A model generated the notes under the pieces. The model did no database searches and was not told the origin of the DNA. It saw only the letters and a list, made by a program, of their open reading frames with translations. DNA of 64,000 bases from Euborellia annulipes (lineage: Eukaryota; Arthropoda; Insecta; Dermaptera; Anisolabididae): NCBI GenBank assembly GCA_023213315.1, contig JAKCPI010031751.1, positions 1 to 64,000 of the forward strand. Reading direction: 5' to 3'. The translations under genes and the position numbers were made by a program. Shown here piece by piece: positions 46,580 through 56,916 of the stretch (the first letter of the stretch is position 1; every line of letters starts with the position of its first letter).

Positions 46580-46756
46580 TAAAAAAGGGATTCATAAATT
46601 TTAATCAAAATCGTTTGAATCAGTTTTTAGATAATCGAAAAAAACTGAAAAAGTACATCAGTAAAGTACTATTGTAGTACTTTTTGGCCGATTTTGTTCA
46701 AAAGCTTCGTGTCACATGCAATGCGGTACCTAACTTAAATACCAAATTTGCACCGT

Positions 46757-46995
46757 GTCCAATAAATACCTGGAATCTTGTTTAAAAATGAAAATCTTAA
46801 TATTCTCCCAAATTTCATCGTCTTCAAAGTACTGCCCATCCAATCCAATACACTTATTCCAACGTTTTTTTCCATTCCTCGAAGCACCTCAAATATTCAT
46901 TTTCCCGAATGACTTCAACACCTTCTTTGATTCGGCTTTTATCTGCTCAATCAACTTAAAACGATGATCCCGGAGCGGTTTTTTGAGTTTAGGAC
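46757..46995 (-). pseudogene. Mariner transposase 3' end, truncated, inverted copy
   Basis: Minus strand carries the C-terminal coding end of a mariner-type transposase (KKPLRDHRFKLIEQIKAESK..., CFEEWKK, then WMGQYFEDDE-like) with frameshifts and a stop, followed by non-coding 3' sequence. Only the last third or so is present. Confidence 0.72.
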
Positions 46996-47017
46996 TAGCC
47001 AGAAGTCCCACGGAGCG

Positions 47018-47315
47018 TTCCACAACCACCGTATTTGCCTGATTTAGCTCCGTATGACTTCTGGTTAGTCGCTAAACTCAAAGACAGCTCCGGGAACATC
47101 GTTTTGAGTCTTTTGAGGTGATAAAAGCCAAATCGTAAAAGGTGTTGAAGGCCATTCAAAAAAAAAAAAACTATTTGGTATGCTTCGAGGACTGGAAAAA
47201 CGTTGGAATAAGTGTATTGCATTGAATGGGTTGTACTTTGAAGACGATGAAATAGATTTGGGAGAATAAATAAGATTTTTCATTTTATAACAAGATTCCT
47301 AGATCTTTTTTTTCT
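47018..47315 (+). pseudogene. Mariner transposase 3' end, degenerate
   Basis: Plus strand reads PPYLPDLAPYDFWLVAKLKD, the signature around the third catalytic Asp of mariner DDD transposases, then KPNRKRC-like degenerate sequence with frameshifts and an A10 tract, and ends CFEDWKNVGISVLH / LYFEDDEIDLGE. Head-to-head with the copy at 46757. Confidence 0.8.
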
Positions 47316-47484
47316 TGAGATACAGTATTTTGTTCATACCAGATATAAAGACACTTTTTTTGGACTCGGGAGGCCTCAAAACGGGTATATCATCAAATTC
47401 TCGACATCGAATTTTTGACATGTATCCAAACCTTTCTCTTCGTATATTTATATATAAGTAAGGGAAAGTAAAAATAACGTTACT

Positions 47485-48715
47485 TCAAATGTAAAATAGG
47501 GGATTATTATTTAGTAAAAAAAAATTTTTCATATCATTTATATAAGAGTCATCAAGTTGCTGGTTCACATTGGTTTTATCTGGCCAAGGAGGAGAATTTA
47601 TAAGGATTCAATTTGCAGCCATAAAAAATTAAATCCATTGCTTAAAATGATGTCTTAAGCTATAATTAAATGGAGTTCATCATTAGTTTTGGTCATCAAT
47701 TAAATCCTTCATTTCAGGAAACGGTCTGAACAAGCCTTAATTGTAATTAACACTATTATGTATTGGACAAATATCAACACGAAGGAAGAGTTAGACTTTT
47801 TTTTTGCTCTCAATTTTAAGACTTAAGCTTATTTAATTCGTCGATATTGGATTATCACACCAAAGTCCTAGATGAATTAGAGAATTTGTTATTACTTTCT
47901 CAAAACCTCGAATCGAAAAAAATGTGAAGATCTCATATATTTTTGAAAAATTAAATAATCTTTTTTTGCGCACTCAGTAGTCAGTAGTATTTAATCCTGC
48001 AAAAAAAAAAAAAAAAATATTTCTTTCTTCATATCTGTAAAATTTCTATTTTGCATCTCGTAACTTCCTTTAATCCATGAAGTATTTAAAATTCTGACTT
48101 AACTCCAGAATTGATTACAATTCTCTTAGTGGAATCATCAACGGAAGTGCGAATTTAGGCGTTTGCCGCCACTAGGCAGTAGACCCTGATCTGTTATATT
48201 ATTACAGTAATGGTATTACACAGCCTATTAATAATAATATTAATAATAATTATTATCTAATGTAGATAAAAAATTTTCCGGCAAGTTTTTGTTCAATTTG
48301 AAATGTATTCTTCTATTTTTTAAACAAATTTATTCAAATCCTGATTGATTGATTTTGATCAAAATGAATATCTTTGATTTTACTAGCCTCCCAAAAATTA
48401 TTAAAAATTTAAATGAGCGGCCCTTAAGAGCTTTTTAAACAGTTTAATAGCCCTTTTCATTGAAAGTGTCACTATTTTAAAAAGACAAGACATCAAATGA
48501 GTGTATGTGTTACCGAGTCATAAAATTCTAATTAAAATGCACCATCGTCGGGGAAATATACGAGTTAAAATGAAGCATTAGAGCAGGGAATATTCAGCGA
48601 GTTATAATTTGATGAAAACCATTAACACAGGTAATAGAAATACATGAATTAAGGGTTAATTATAAATAAAATAAAAAAATGAATAATTAAGTTATTTGAA
48701 ATTATATACCATTAG
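47485..48715. other. AT-rich non-coding stretch
   Basis: AAT-rich repeat near 48228-48260. No gene seen. Confidence 0.4.
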
Positions 48716-48721
48716 ATGAGA

Positions 48722-48865
48722 AGGTAGCAGCAGCCTTGAGATGGAAATTAAAAGTCTTTCCTTATTGGTAAAAAAAACTTATTTTTTAATAATAAAATTT
48801 TTATTTACTATTATTTGCTAGTATGTTAATAAGCAAAGACTTATTTTCAATCTCAAGGCTGCCAC
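48722..48865. repeat. Small palindromic MITE-like repeat
   Basis: AGCAGCCTTGAGATGGAAAT and ...TTTTCAATCTCAAGGCTGCC are inverted around a T/A-rich centre. Confidence 0.7.
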
Positions 48866-48934
48866 ATTTCTGTCTAGTGAAATTCATACAGCCTGCCAGT
48901 TTCTTGTAATTACATTTCTAACACCTTAACACCT

Positions 48935-49358
48935 AGGGCGTGAAAATAAGCTTTTGATCAAAATCGGTCAAAAAGAACTAGTTCTTTACTGATGTAGTTT
49001 TTCAGTTTTTTCAATTTTCTCAAAATTTGATCCAACGATTTTGATTAAAATTCAAAAATCAATTATTTTTTAGATGCTCTTTAAAATGTATATTCTCATT
49101 TTGCAATTGGTATCTTCTGAAGACCACTTTACTCTTGTACTTCATAGAAAAGATAGGAGAAATGGTTGCCATGGTAACAAATTATAAATATTTTCCCATA
49201 CTAATAAATTTCACATCTTGAATTCTAATATATCGGCGGAAACTAAATATATGTCGACACGAAAAATCTGGCGTGACAAGCACAGAACACAACTTTCGAT
49301 TACAGAAGGTAAGAGAAAGTTGTGTGCTGTGCTTCACTGTGTCACACCAGATTTTATA
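48935..49358 (+). repeat. 5'-truncated family B with intact hairpin
   Basis: From ACCTAGGGCGTGAAAATAAG to the hairpin at 49263-49357 (AATCTGGCGTGACAAGCACA ... TGTGTCACACCAGATT). Confidence 0.82.
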
Positions 49359-49359
49359 A

Positions 49360-50210
49360 CTGAATGAATGGTTTCTTCCTCTGAATATTTTATTAGTTAT
49401 ATTTATTTTATATGAATTTATATTTATGTTTAAATATTGAATATATATTTATTATCCAAAATTCACTCTCCAAAAGTTTTTAAATCGATTGAATTAACCT
49501 ATTACAGAGAAACCCCAAGTGAACAATAAAATGGAAACAAATATCATAAACAATGATATTTGTTACAGTCCAAATCTAAATTCAGGGGCGCATTCTTTTC
49601 GTATTCAAATATATTTTTTTTAATATTGTATAAAAGTATTCCTTTAATAAATTCCTTTAATAAAATTTTAATCTTTCTCTCATGCCATTCGAATTTATAT
49701 TATATTTATATAAAAACTAATTTTTTCTTTCCACTTCAATGGAAAATGGAGTAGGATCAAAGGATCATGAACTTTGTTAAAATAAAAAAATTGTTTTGAG
49801 ATAAGGATAAAGGAAATTATTAGCAAAATTATTAGACGATTCAATATTCTTAGTACAAAAATAGAAAATTTTTTCTTTCCTCATACAGTAGGTTGATAAA
49901 AAAATTTACCTTCTTTCTTTAATTATTTAATTAATTGACTTTTATTTTTCATAAGGAGAGAGAGATTCTATTAGAAGTGGATTTTCAAAAAAAAATTTTG
50001 GGCCTTCCCAAATGAGGTTTTTGGATCCCGAATATTTTTCCTGACCTCTATAACATCTTTCTTTCATTTCGAAATTTTAGCTAAAAGTAAGTCAAAAGAG
50101 CGTGACAGAAGGTGACTCTTCTCAATTATATAGGCTGGGCCATTTAAACCATTGGGATGCATTTTAGTAAAATTAAAAAAACATATTTGCTGTGAAGTGA
50201 TTTTTCATTT
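49360..50210. other. AT-rich non-coding stretch
   Basis: No gene seen. Confidence 0.4.
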
Positions 50211-50213
50211 ATT

Positions 50214-50440
50214 TTAAACCTTGGAAATTTCTTCTGATTGCATTTTGAATATGCGAGGGGGGGGGGGGGGGATCGCCAGGTCGAATACCCCGAATGGTGC
50301 TCTTTTTTTGGCATTTGCTATCACTTTTCGAAGTATTTTAGGCTGAATAGCGGCCATTTTCTTTCCAATTTTGTCTTTCAAGGCTTCCAGTGTCCGTGGT
50401 TCGTTGCCACAAGCTTTGGACTTCGAATAAACCCATTTAA
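50214..50440 (-). pseudogene. Possible IS630/Tc1/mariner transposase C-terminal fragment
   Basis: The minus-strand frame contains GNEPRTLEALKDKIGKKMAA followed by IQPKILRKVIANAKKR, which resembles the C-terminal helix pair of DDE_3-type transposases (PxTLExLKxxI...I...). The catalytic core is absent and a G13 run (50255-50270) follows. Not certain. Confidence 0.45.
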
Positions 50441-50469
50441 ATAAATAAATACAGTAATAAATAAACACA

Positions 50470-51945
50470 ACAGTTTATTAGTAACCAATATTTTTTCTCC
50501 AATTAAAAAAAAAGTTTATTTGAATAATTAATTAAAATAAATACAATCGACAAAGATTATAAAATGAATAATTTTTTTCAGCTTATTTATTTATAATTTT
50601 ATTTCCGAGTTTATATCAAAAACTTATTACAAAAATAACCACTTCCGTTTTAAAGGAAAAAAGAATAATATATTGATACTATAAAATAAGAAAATTTATT
50701 AATTTTTTTACATTTAAATATATATAAAAAAAAAAAAAGGAAATCGAGGAAAAACTTCGATCTTGAATAGGTGACCTAGGTATTGCTTAGTGGAAATTAT
50801 TTAATTTTTTTGCCACCATATTCAAGGACGAATTTTGAGTTAAAATGGAGGGTAGTTAATATCAAAGAGAAACGATTTTGATCTCAAATTTTTATCTTTT
50901 CTTTCTAAGAAGAGATCACAAAAGAAAATATTAATAAACCAGGCTGATTAACAAATAAATATTTATTAACAGATGAAAGGGATTCGAATTTTTTATTCAA
51001 GTTTTTAATAAAATATTAAAAAAAAAAAAAAAAAAAGGTTAAAACGATTATTATTTTTAGATTTTCTATCATTTATTTGCAGTTAATGCTGACGATTGTA
51101 TTTTGAAGTTATTCCCCAATCGTATTTGTTCTTGACGTCTTTCCTTCCCCCTCTCTATTCTAAGGTATTTTAGGACTGTAATTTATTTATTTTACGTGAG
51201 TTCTAAATTTTTGTTTTAATTAGTCCCATTGAATTATTTCTTTTCGGCCTCGGATATTCCAATTAACATCTTTCTAAAATGATAAAATTTCCAAATAAAC
51301 AAATAAATGTTAGAATCTAACTTGAATTTTAAACGAATGAAAATAAATAAATTCAATTCTGACAGCTTCTATTAACGAGCTTGGCTCTGTTCTTAGTATA
51401 TTGAGCAGAGCTATTACCAAAAAATTATTTAAAAAAAAAATAAATAGTATTCTTTCATTAATAGATTTTTTGCAGCTTTGATTATTACTAGAAAGATAAT
51501 AGAATAAAGAAATATATTTATTATTCTGAATAGTTATATTTTAATTATTTTCAACTTAAATGTTAGACGTCGATTTTTCTATTTTCCAGTCTAGAGCTGT
51601 CTAGACTTAAACAGCACACTTTAGTCTTCCAACTTGAGATGACTCATCCCATCAATGTCCGTTATTTAAATTTACTATTTCTGCATTTATCCCTTTGTAA
51701 GCTCGTCTTTAATTTATAATTACGTTCAGATCAAAACTGTTTATTTTGTTACGTTACGCCAAATTCTTGTAATTGCTAATTTCGAGTTTTAGACAATTTT
51801 CTACGAATTAACCCAAAGTTCATCATTTGATATTTAAAACTTACAGACGATTTCAGTTCAGTTTGGTTACAATTAGAATATATCGTATGTAAAACGAGAA
51901 GGAACCTCTCAAAACTTAGGGTCCAATGGAAGAAAACTATGCTAA
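50470..51945. other. AT-rich non-coding stretch
   Basis: No gene seen; A18 run at 51019-51037. Confidence 0.4.
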
Positions 51946-51958
51946 ATTTAAATAAGTT

Positions 51959-52236
51959 TTTTTTTTTTTTTTTTTTTTTAAACATTCACACTTTTTTCTC
52001 ATTCACACTCACACTCACACACACATTCACACTGTCTTTTCGGCAGCTCAGGCCATATAAGACATTTACGATAACCGTTATTTATGAATTTATATATATT
52101 AGGGTCCAGGCATTTTTATTTAAGCCATCTGGTATCCAGATGGCTTAAATAAAATCATCGGACTGCCTGGGGTCCGAACCCGCGACGTTTGGTATATGAG
52201 GTTAGCAGGCTAACCTCTACACCACGCCCCGTGGGC
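51959..52236 (-). repeat. SINE S1, full-length, 13-bp TSD
   Basis: T20 (reversed A tail) through the dyad CATCTGGTATCCAGATGG to reversed head ACCACGCCCCGTGGGC. Perfect TSD ATTTAAATAAGTT (51946-51958, 52237-52249). The dyad shows a compensatory change (ATCTGG/CCAGAT instead of ATTTGG/CCAAAT). Confidence 0.93.
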
Positions 52237-52603
52237 ATTTAAATAAGTTATCAAAATATTCAATGAATTTAAGTTGAAAAACAAAGCGCGGTTTTAGTTT
52301 TTTTTTTTTTTTGTAATCTAAGAAATATATTTTATTGCAGGTCTCTTTGATTTGTGAAATTTCATCTTCCCTTTCTGAGAAGGGTTCATTGATTTTATGA
52401 CTTTAAGTTCTTCGGCAAAGGACTAAAACGTGAGTGAAATTTATTTTATAAGTTTAGTTTCTCTAGCTAACTTTTCTTAATTAAAATCTCTAAAAAAAAA
52501 AAAATAATAATAACTTTCCAATAATGGTAATCAGAATAGTTACGAAATTAAATTGTAATTAGTATCGAGAGACATACAGTGAGGGAAAGTAGAAAATCCC
52601 TAA

Positions 52604-53445
52604 TAGAGCGGGCGCTGGAGGTAGTTGAGTATGCAAAATCTGAGGACCGAATTCTGTTAATGGATTTGGGCTAAGAATAGCTCCCAGAATAAGGATCCGG
52701 ATCTTGCCGGGCCAATTTTTGGTCCAATTTTTTTTTACCCCCACCCCTCTTATTTCCATAGGAAATAAATGGAATGCATGCTAAGATGATGTGAAGATTT
52801 GCAATTATGGTCAAATTCTTATACTTAAAACCTCAAACAATGAAAAAACTCTCTTGTCAGCAACTGAGGGGATCCTCTATAGTCCCCTGAGAAGTACTAT
52901 CTTCCCACCAGTTGTGGTGGTCCCCTCTAACCCCTTCACCTCTTTTCTCTCTCTCTGTTATAAATTTAAATATACGGCCTAAACACCACGCCAAATTGTG
53001 GGGAGCGGCAATTATGTTCATAATCTACTACCTGGTGTCCCAATTAATGAAAAATACTATCTTCCCGCCAGTTGCGGTGGTCCCCTCTAACCCTTTCACC
53101 TTCTTTCTCTCTCTCTGTTATAAATTTAAATATACGGCCTTAAAACCACGCCAAATTGTGGGGACCGGCAATTATGCTCATAATCTATTACCTGGTGTTC
53201 CAATCAATGAAAAATACTATCTTGCCACCAGTTGTGGAGGTCCCCTCTAACCCCTTCACCTCCTTTCTCTCTCTCTGTTATAAATTTAAAGGGAATAAAG
53301 GGAGATAAAGGAAGGGAAGGGGAAAAATTGGCCCGGCAAGATTCGGATCCTTATTCTGGGAGCTATTCTTAGCCCAAATCCATTGACAGAATTCGGTCCT
53401 CGGATTTTGCATACTCAACTACCTCCAGCGCCTGGTCTATAACAA
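52604..53445. mobile_element. Fold-back element with 160-bp internal tandem repeat
   Basis: Inverted arms: GGCGCTGGAGGTAGTTGAGT...GGCCAATTTTTGG (52608-52735) and its complement (53325-53440). Between them a 160-bp unit (CCAGTTGTGGTGGTCCCCTC, CTTTCTCTCTCTCTGTTATA, CCACGCCAAATTGTGGGG) is repeated two and a half times (at 52901, 53061, 53221). No transposase. Confidence 0.82.
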
Positions 53446-53449
53446 AAAA

Positions 53450-54280
53450 AGTAAAAAAGAATACGTATTGTGTATAGCCTAAAATACCGATTTAAATCTC
53501 AGACGTTTAAATTTACCTGAGGTAAATAACATTTTATTATTTTTATGATAACAGGTCGGAACAAAATCATAAATTCGAGAAAATTCTGTAGCAACAAATA
53601 TTTCTATTAAATCTATTTACGCAAATTCTATTTTAGTAACTTATCTATATAATGTAAAAAGCTGCTTATTTACAAAAGCAAATATCTTTTTCATTTCAAT
53701 TTGATAAAAAAAGAAAAATTTGAAATTGTCTTTATTTTGATGGATTCAAAAATTCCAAAAATTTTTAAAGGAACCTTTTCTTCTATTAACTCAAAGCTTT
53801 TCATGGAAGTTGATCGACCAAAGAGAAGAAAAGAAGGGTTGCCATGTGATCAACAGAGAATTGTGTAAGGAATTTTTATCCCTCTCGTGTCTGATATTGA
53901 CAGACTCGAGCTTATGCACGGCCGATTCTGCGGGTCCCTTTTTCGTCCCCATCCCCCGATCTCTCCCTCCCATTCTCTTTGCGATATCTCACCCATTTCG
54001 GATGAAATATCTCCCGGGCAAAGTTCTCTATGATGTTCGTTTTAAAAGCGCCCATCGTAAAAGCCTGGCCAAATGGCAAGTAAGTTTGTCAACTTGCTCT
54101 CTCTAGTCATTTATCGTTGATCCTTTAGCCCCCCCCCCCCCCCCACCTTCGTTTATCAACATATCTATTATTTTGATAATGATTTCGTCAGTAAATATTC
54201 TTCATCAGTAAATATTCAAACTACATTACTAAAACAGCAGATAAACACATACATACGTTAAATTAGTGAAAAATTATTTA
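53450..54280. other. Non-coding stretch with GC-balanced block 53800-54115
   Basis: 53800-54115 has near-balanced composition and a 98-codon plus frame ending near a GTAAGT (54080); no recognised domain. It could be an exon of an unknown gene or a relic. A C16 run is at 54131-54146. Confidence 0.35.
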
Positions 54281-54284
54281 AAAA

Positions 54285-54605
54285 AATCTGATGTGATAGC
54301 CGTACAGCACCCAACTTTCTTTTAACTTCGGTAATCGAAAGTTGTGTTCTGTGCTTGTCACACCAGATTTTTTTGTGACGAGATATATTTAGTTTCCACT
54401 GATATATTAGAATTCAAGATATAACATTTATAAACATTGAAAGCCCTCGGGCTTGGTGCAGTTGGTACCGCGCCTGCCTTGTACACCAAGGGTCGAGGGT
54501 TCGATGATTTTATTTCAGCCATTAGGATACCAAAAGGCCGAGGCCATTTAATAAAAAGAAAAAGAAAATCTGGTGTGACAAGCACAGAACTCAACTTTCA
54601 ATTAC
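54285..54605 (-). repeat. Family B 3' end split by SINE S1 fragment
   Basis: Hairpin 54285-54372 (AATCTGATGTGATAGC ... CTTGTCACACCAGATT), B body to 54436, S1 head and first half 54437-54545 (plus), then another hairpin piece AATCTGGTGTGACAAGCACA. Confidence 0.75.
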
Positions 54606-54609
54606 ATTA

Positions 54610-55515
54610 ATTATTTTAAGGTTACCTTTCCAAAATTAAAAAAAATCTGGTATTATTATTGTTAATTGACTTTGACTCTTTATATGGAAGAACTTCAACA
54701 ATTAATAACTCAAATAGTTATAAGAATTTCGGAAAGAAAATAATTTTCCAGAAACCCCTAGAAAGTCCTCTTCAAACTTATAAAATTTTGTTTCGAAATT
54801 CCATTGGGAGGTTGCCAAATCAGAGAATGATAGGCGGACAGACAGACCTTAGCGAGTTATATAATTATAACTATATATTATATATTTATACTGTATTATA
54901 GAAGTTTTGTGTATATTTTTATTTTGATTTACAAATGTGAAATCAAATAATGGAAATGGCATGGTTCATATTCTATCAATAAATGCCAAGATAATCCATT
55001 TTTTTCCAATTCAGGGATTTCAAAAGGAAAGGATTACATTTTTTTTAAAATAATATTCAATTCTAAAAATAAAATCTTTGATTTGATTTAGTTATAATCT
55101 TTAAAGCTTAAATAAATTCTTTTTTTTTTATTTTAATTATCCTTATGCTATGCCAAACCAGGCAAATTCAAATTATTTTATGCTAGAAAAGATACAAGTG
55201 TAGCGACCGGTATCCTTTTCAAAGTAGCTTCAGTGGAATATTTAAATAATAAAATTAAATAAAACGCTATATTTAATGGAATTTAATTATGTTTATTATT
55301 ATGACGCAATGCAAACCGAATATCTCAAATTATACACGCCACATCTTAAGATGGGGCCCTATATTTTAAATAATATAGGCCTACTGTGGGCGATACGGGC
55401 TGAATAAATAAAATAATAATATAAATATGATTATAACACTTGTTAATTCTTAATTTAATTTAAATAGATGTCCTAATACCTACCCTATATGTTATTAAAA
55501 ATATTTAGAAATATC
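54610..55515. other. AT-rich non-coding stretch
   Basis: No gene seen. Confidence 0.4.
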
Positions 55516-55547
55516 ACAAATTTCTCAGGAATCGCTTTATACCATAT

Positions 55548-55600
55548 ATTTACAAATATTTCGGCCGCCCTAACGCCGGGTCATCTTCAGTGCAGGATAT
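55548..55600 (-). ncRNA. Hammerhead-like motif, P11 left arm
   Basis: Minus strand: UGCA, CUGAAGA, one unpaired U, a decayed helix II, GGCC, GAAAUAUU, UGUA. Helix I: UGCA/UGUA, a small internal loop, UAUAU/AUAUA. Confidence 0.5.
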
Positions 55601-55829
55601 AGTTCTTTGGCGATCCTTCGTCTGTGTCTTTAAACTTTTGGATGAAGAGTGGAGGGGAAGATGAGCAATTAAGTGTTCGTTCGACTCGTGAACGAGAAGA
55701 AGAGAGAAGGGGAAGACGAGCAATCAAGTGTTCGTTCGACTCGTGAACGAACACTTAATTGCTCGTCTTCCCCTCCACTCTTCATGTAAAAGTTCGAGAC
55801 ACCAGACGAAGGATCGCCAAAGAACTATA

Positions 55830-55885
55830 TCCTACACTGAAGATGGCCAGGCGTTAGGCCGGCCAAAATATTTGAAAATATATGG
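55830..55885 (+). ncRNA. Hammerhead-like motif, P11 right arm
   Basis: CUGAAGA (55837-55843), unpaired U, helix II GGCC-loop-GGCC, then AAAAUAUU (G12 to A). Would be inactive as it stands. Confidence 0.45.
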
Positions 55886-55909
55886 TATAGGGCGTTTCCT
55901 GAGAAATGA

Positions 55910-56916
55910 GAGCTGTTTTATTTCTCCCGTTAAATCATCCAATAAAATCAGCAACAATTCATATTATCATCATTTAAGAATATTTCTCACTTTAAAGATA
56001 AAATATCTTTTCCAGCTCTTTGTCTCTTTCTCCTCAAATAAGCTCTCGATTCTAAGAATTCATTTACAAACATAAAAATGGATCGATCCCGGCTATCGGA
56101 AATTTGTCATTTTAAAAAGTGTATCAAAAAACACATTAAAATTGTCTTATTCATAAATTTTATTTTAAAAATTAGTGAACCAAAACACATTTTATCGCCT
56201 TTGGAAACGATTTGAAAAGACCGACACTCTATTTTTTTTTTTTTTTTTTTGCGTGCCCTTATAGACATTTCCTACATTTTTAATGACGTTTTTTTATGAC
56301 CGGGCGTCAAACCGTCTCTTTTGCTTCCTCCATGGCTTCGGGTTATACACCTTCTCAACTTTCCACAGTAACATGAGCATAAAAATAACAAGAGTAAACG
56401 AATGTTTTAAAAAAGTTCATGTCATTTCTCGACGGATCGGCAAAAGACAAAACGATTGTGATGATCATTCAACAAACCAAAAGAAAAGAAACAAGACAGC
56501 AATTTTTCTCCTGAAGTCAAGGGCTCCGGCCCTACTGAGATAAATTTAGAAATTAGGTGAATTAAAGATATTTATAAAATTAAAAGACATTTTTTTAGCG
56601 ATCGCCCAAGGTTATACTTTAGGATTATAATAGAACATCCCCGGTGACATAAATTAGTATTCTATAAAAAAATATCTTTTAAATATAAATGTTTTACATC
56701 AAATTATATACTTAGGTAGATGGATCTATAGCATTACCTTATTTCTGAGATTTAAATTATGTAAAAAATCTATCTTTAAATAAAAGGCATATTTTTTTCA
56801 TCTTATGCGATTTTCAAACTTTTGCGGCTGCGGATCTTTTGAAATATATTTAAATTTATGAGACACAGTGTTTGATATTTAGTCTCAGTAAACAGTTTTG
56901 CTTGCATAGTCTAGAG
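55910..56916. other. AT-rich stretch; 86-codon frame at 56283-56543 unrecognised
   Basis: No domain recognised; T22 run at 56229-56251. Confidence 0.35.

Larger units (their letters stand above)
46138..47480 (-). repeat. Family B copy with two nested insertions
   Basis: B hairpin remnant at 46140-46185, body to 46288, SINE S1, body 46588-46750, mariner pair, then B 5' end 47318-47475 (GACATCGAATTTTTGACATG, CTTTCTCTTCG...). Confidence 0.8.
55520..55908. repeat. Palindromic hammerhead-like element P11
   Basis: Near-perfect inverted arms centred at about 55735: GGCGATCCTTCGTCTG, AGTGTTCGTTCGACTCGTGA (present three times near the centre, including a local direct duplication), outer ends TCTCAGGAA / TTCCTGAGA. 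Confidence 0.8.

Noticed and set aside
46755..46967. Plus-strand 70-codon frame as a gene
   Set aside because: Antisense of the inverted mariner transposase fragment.
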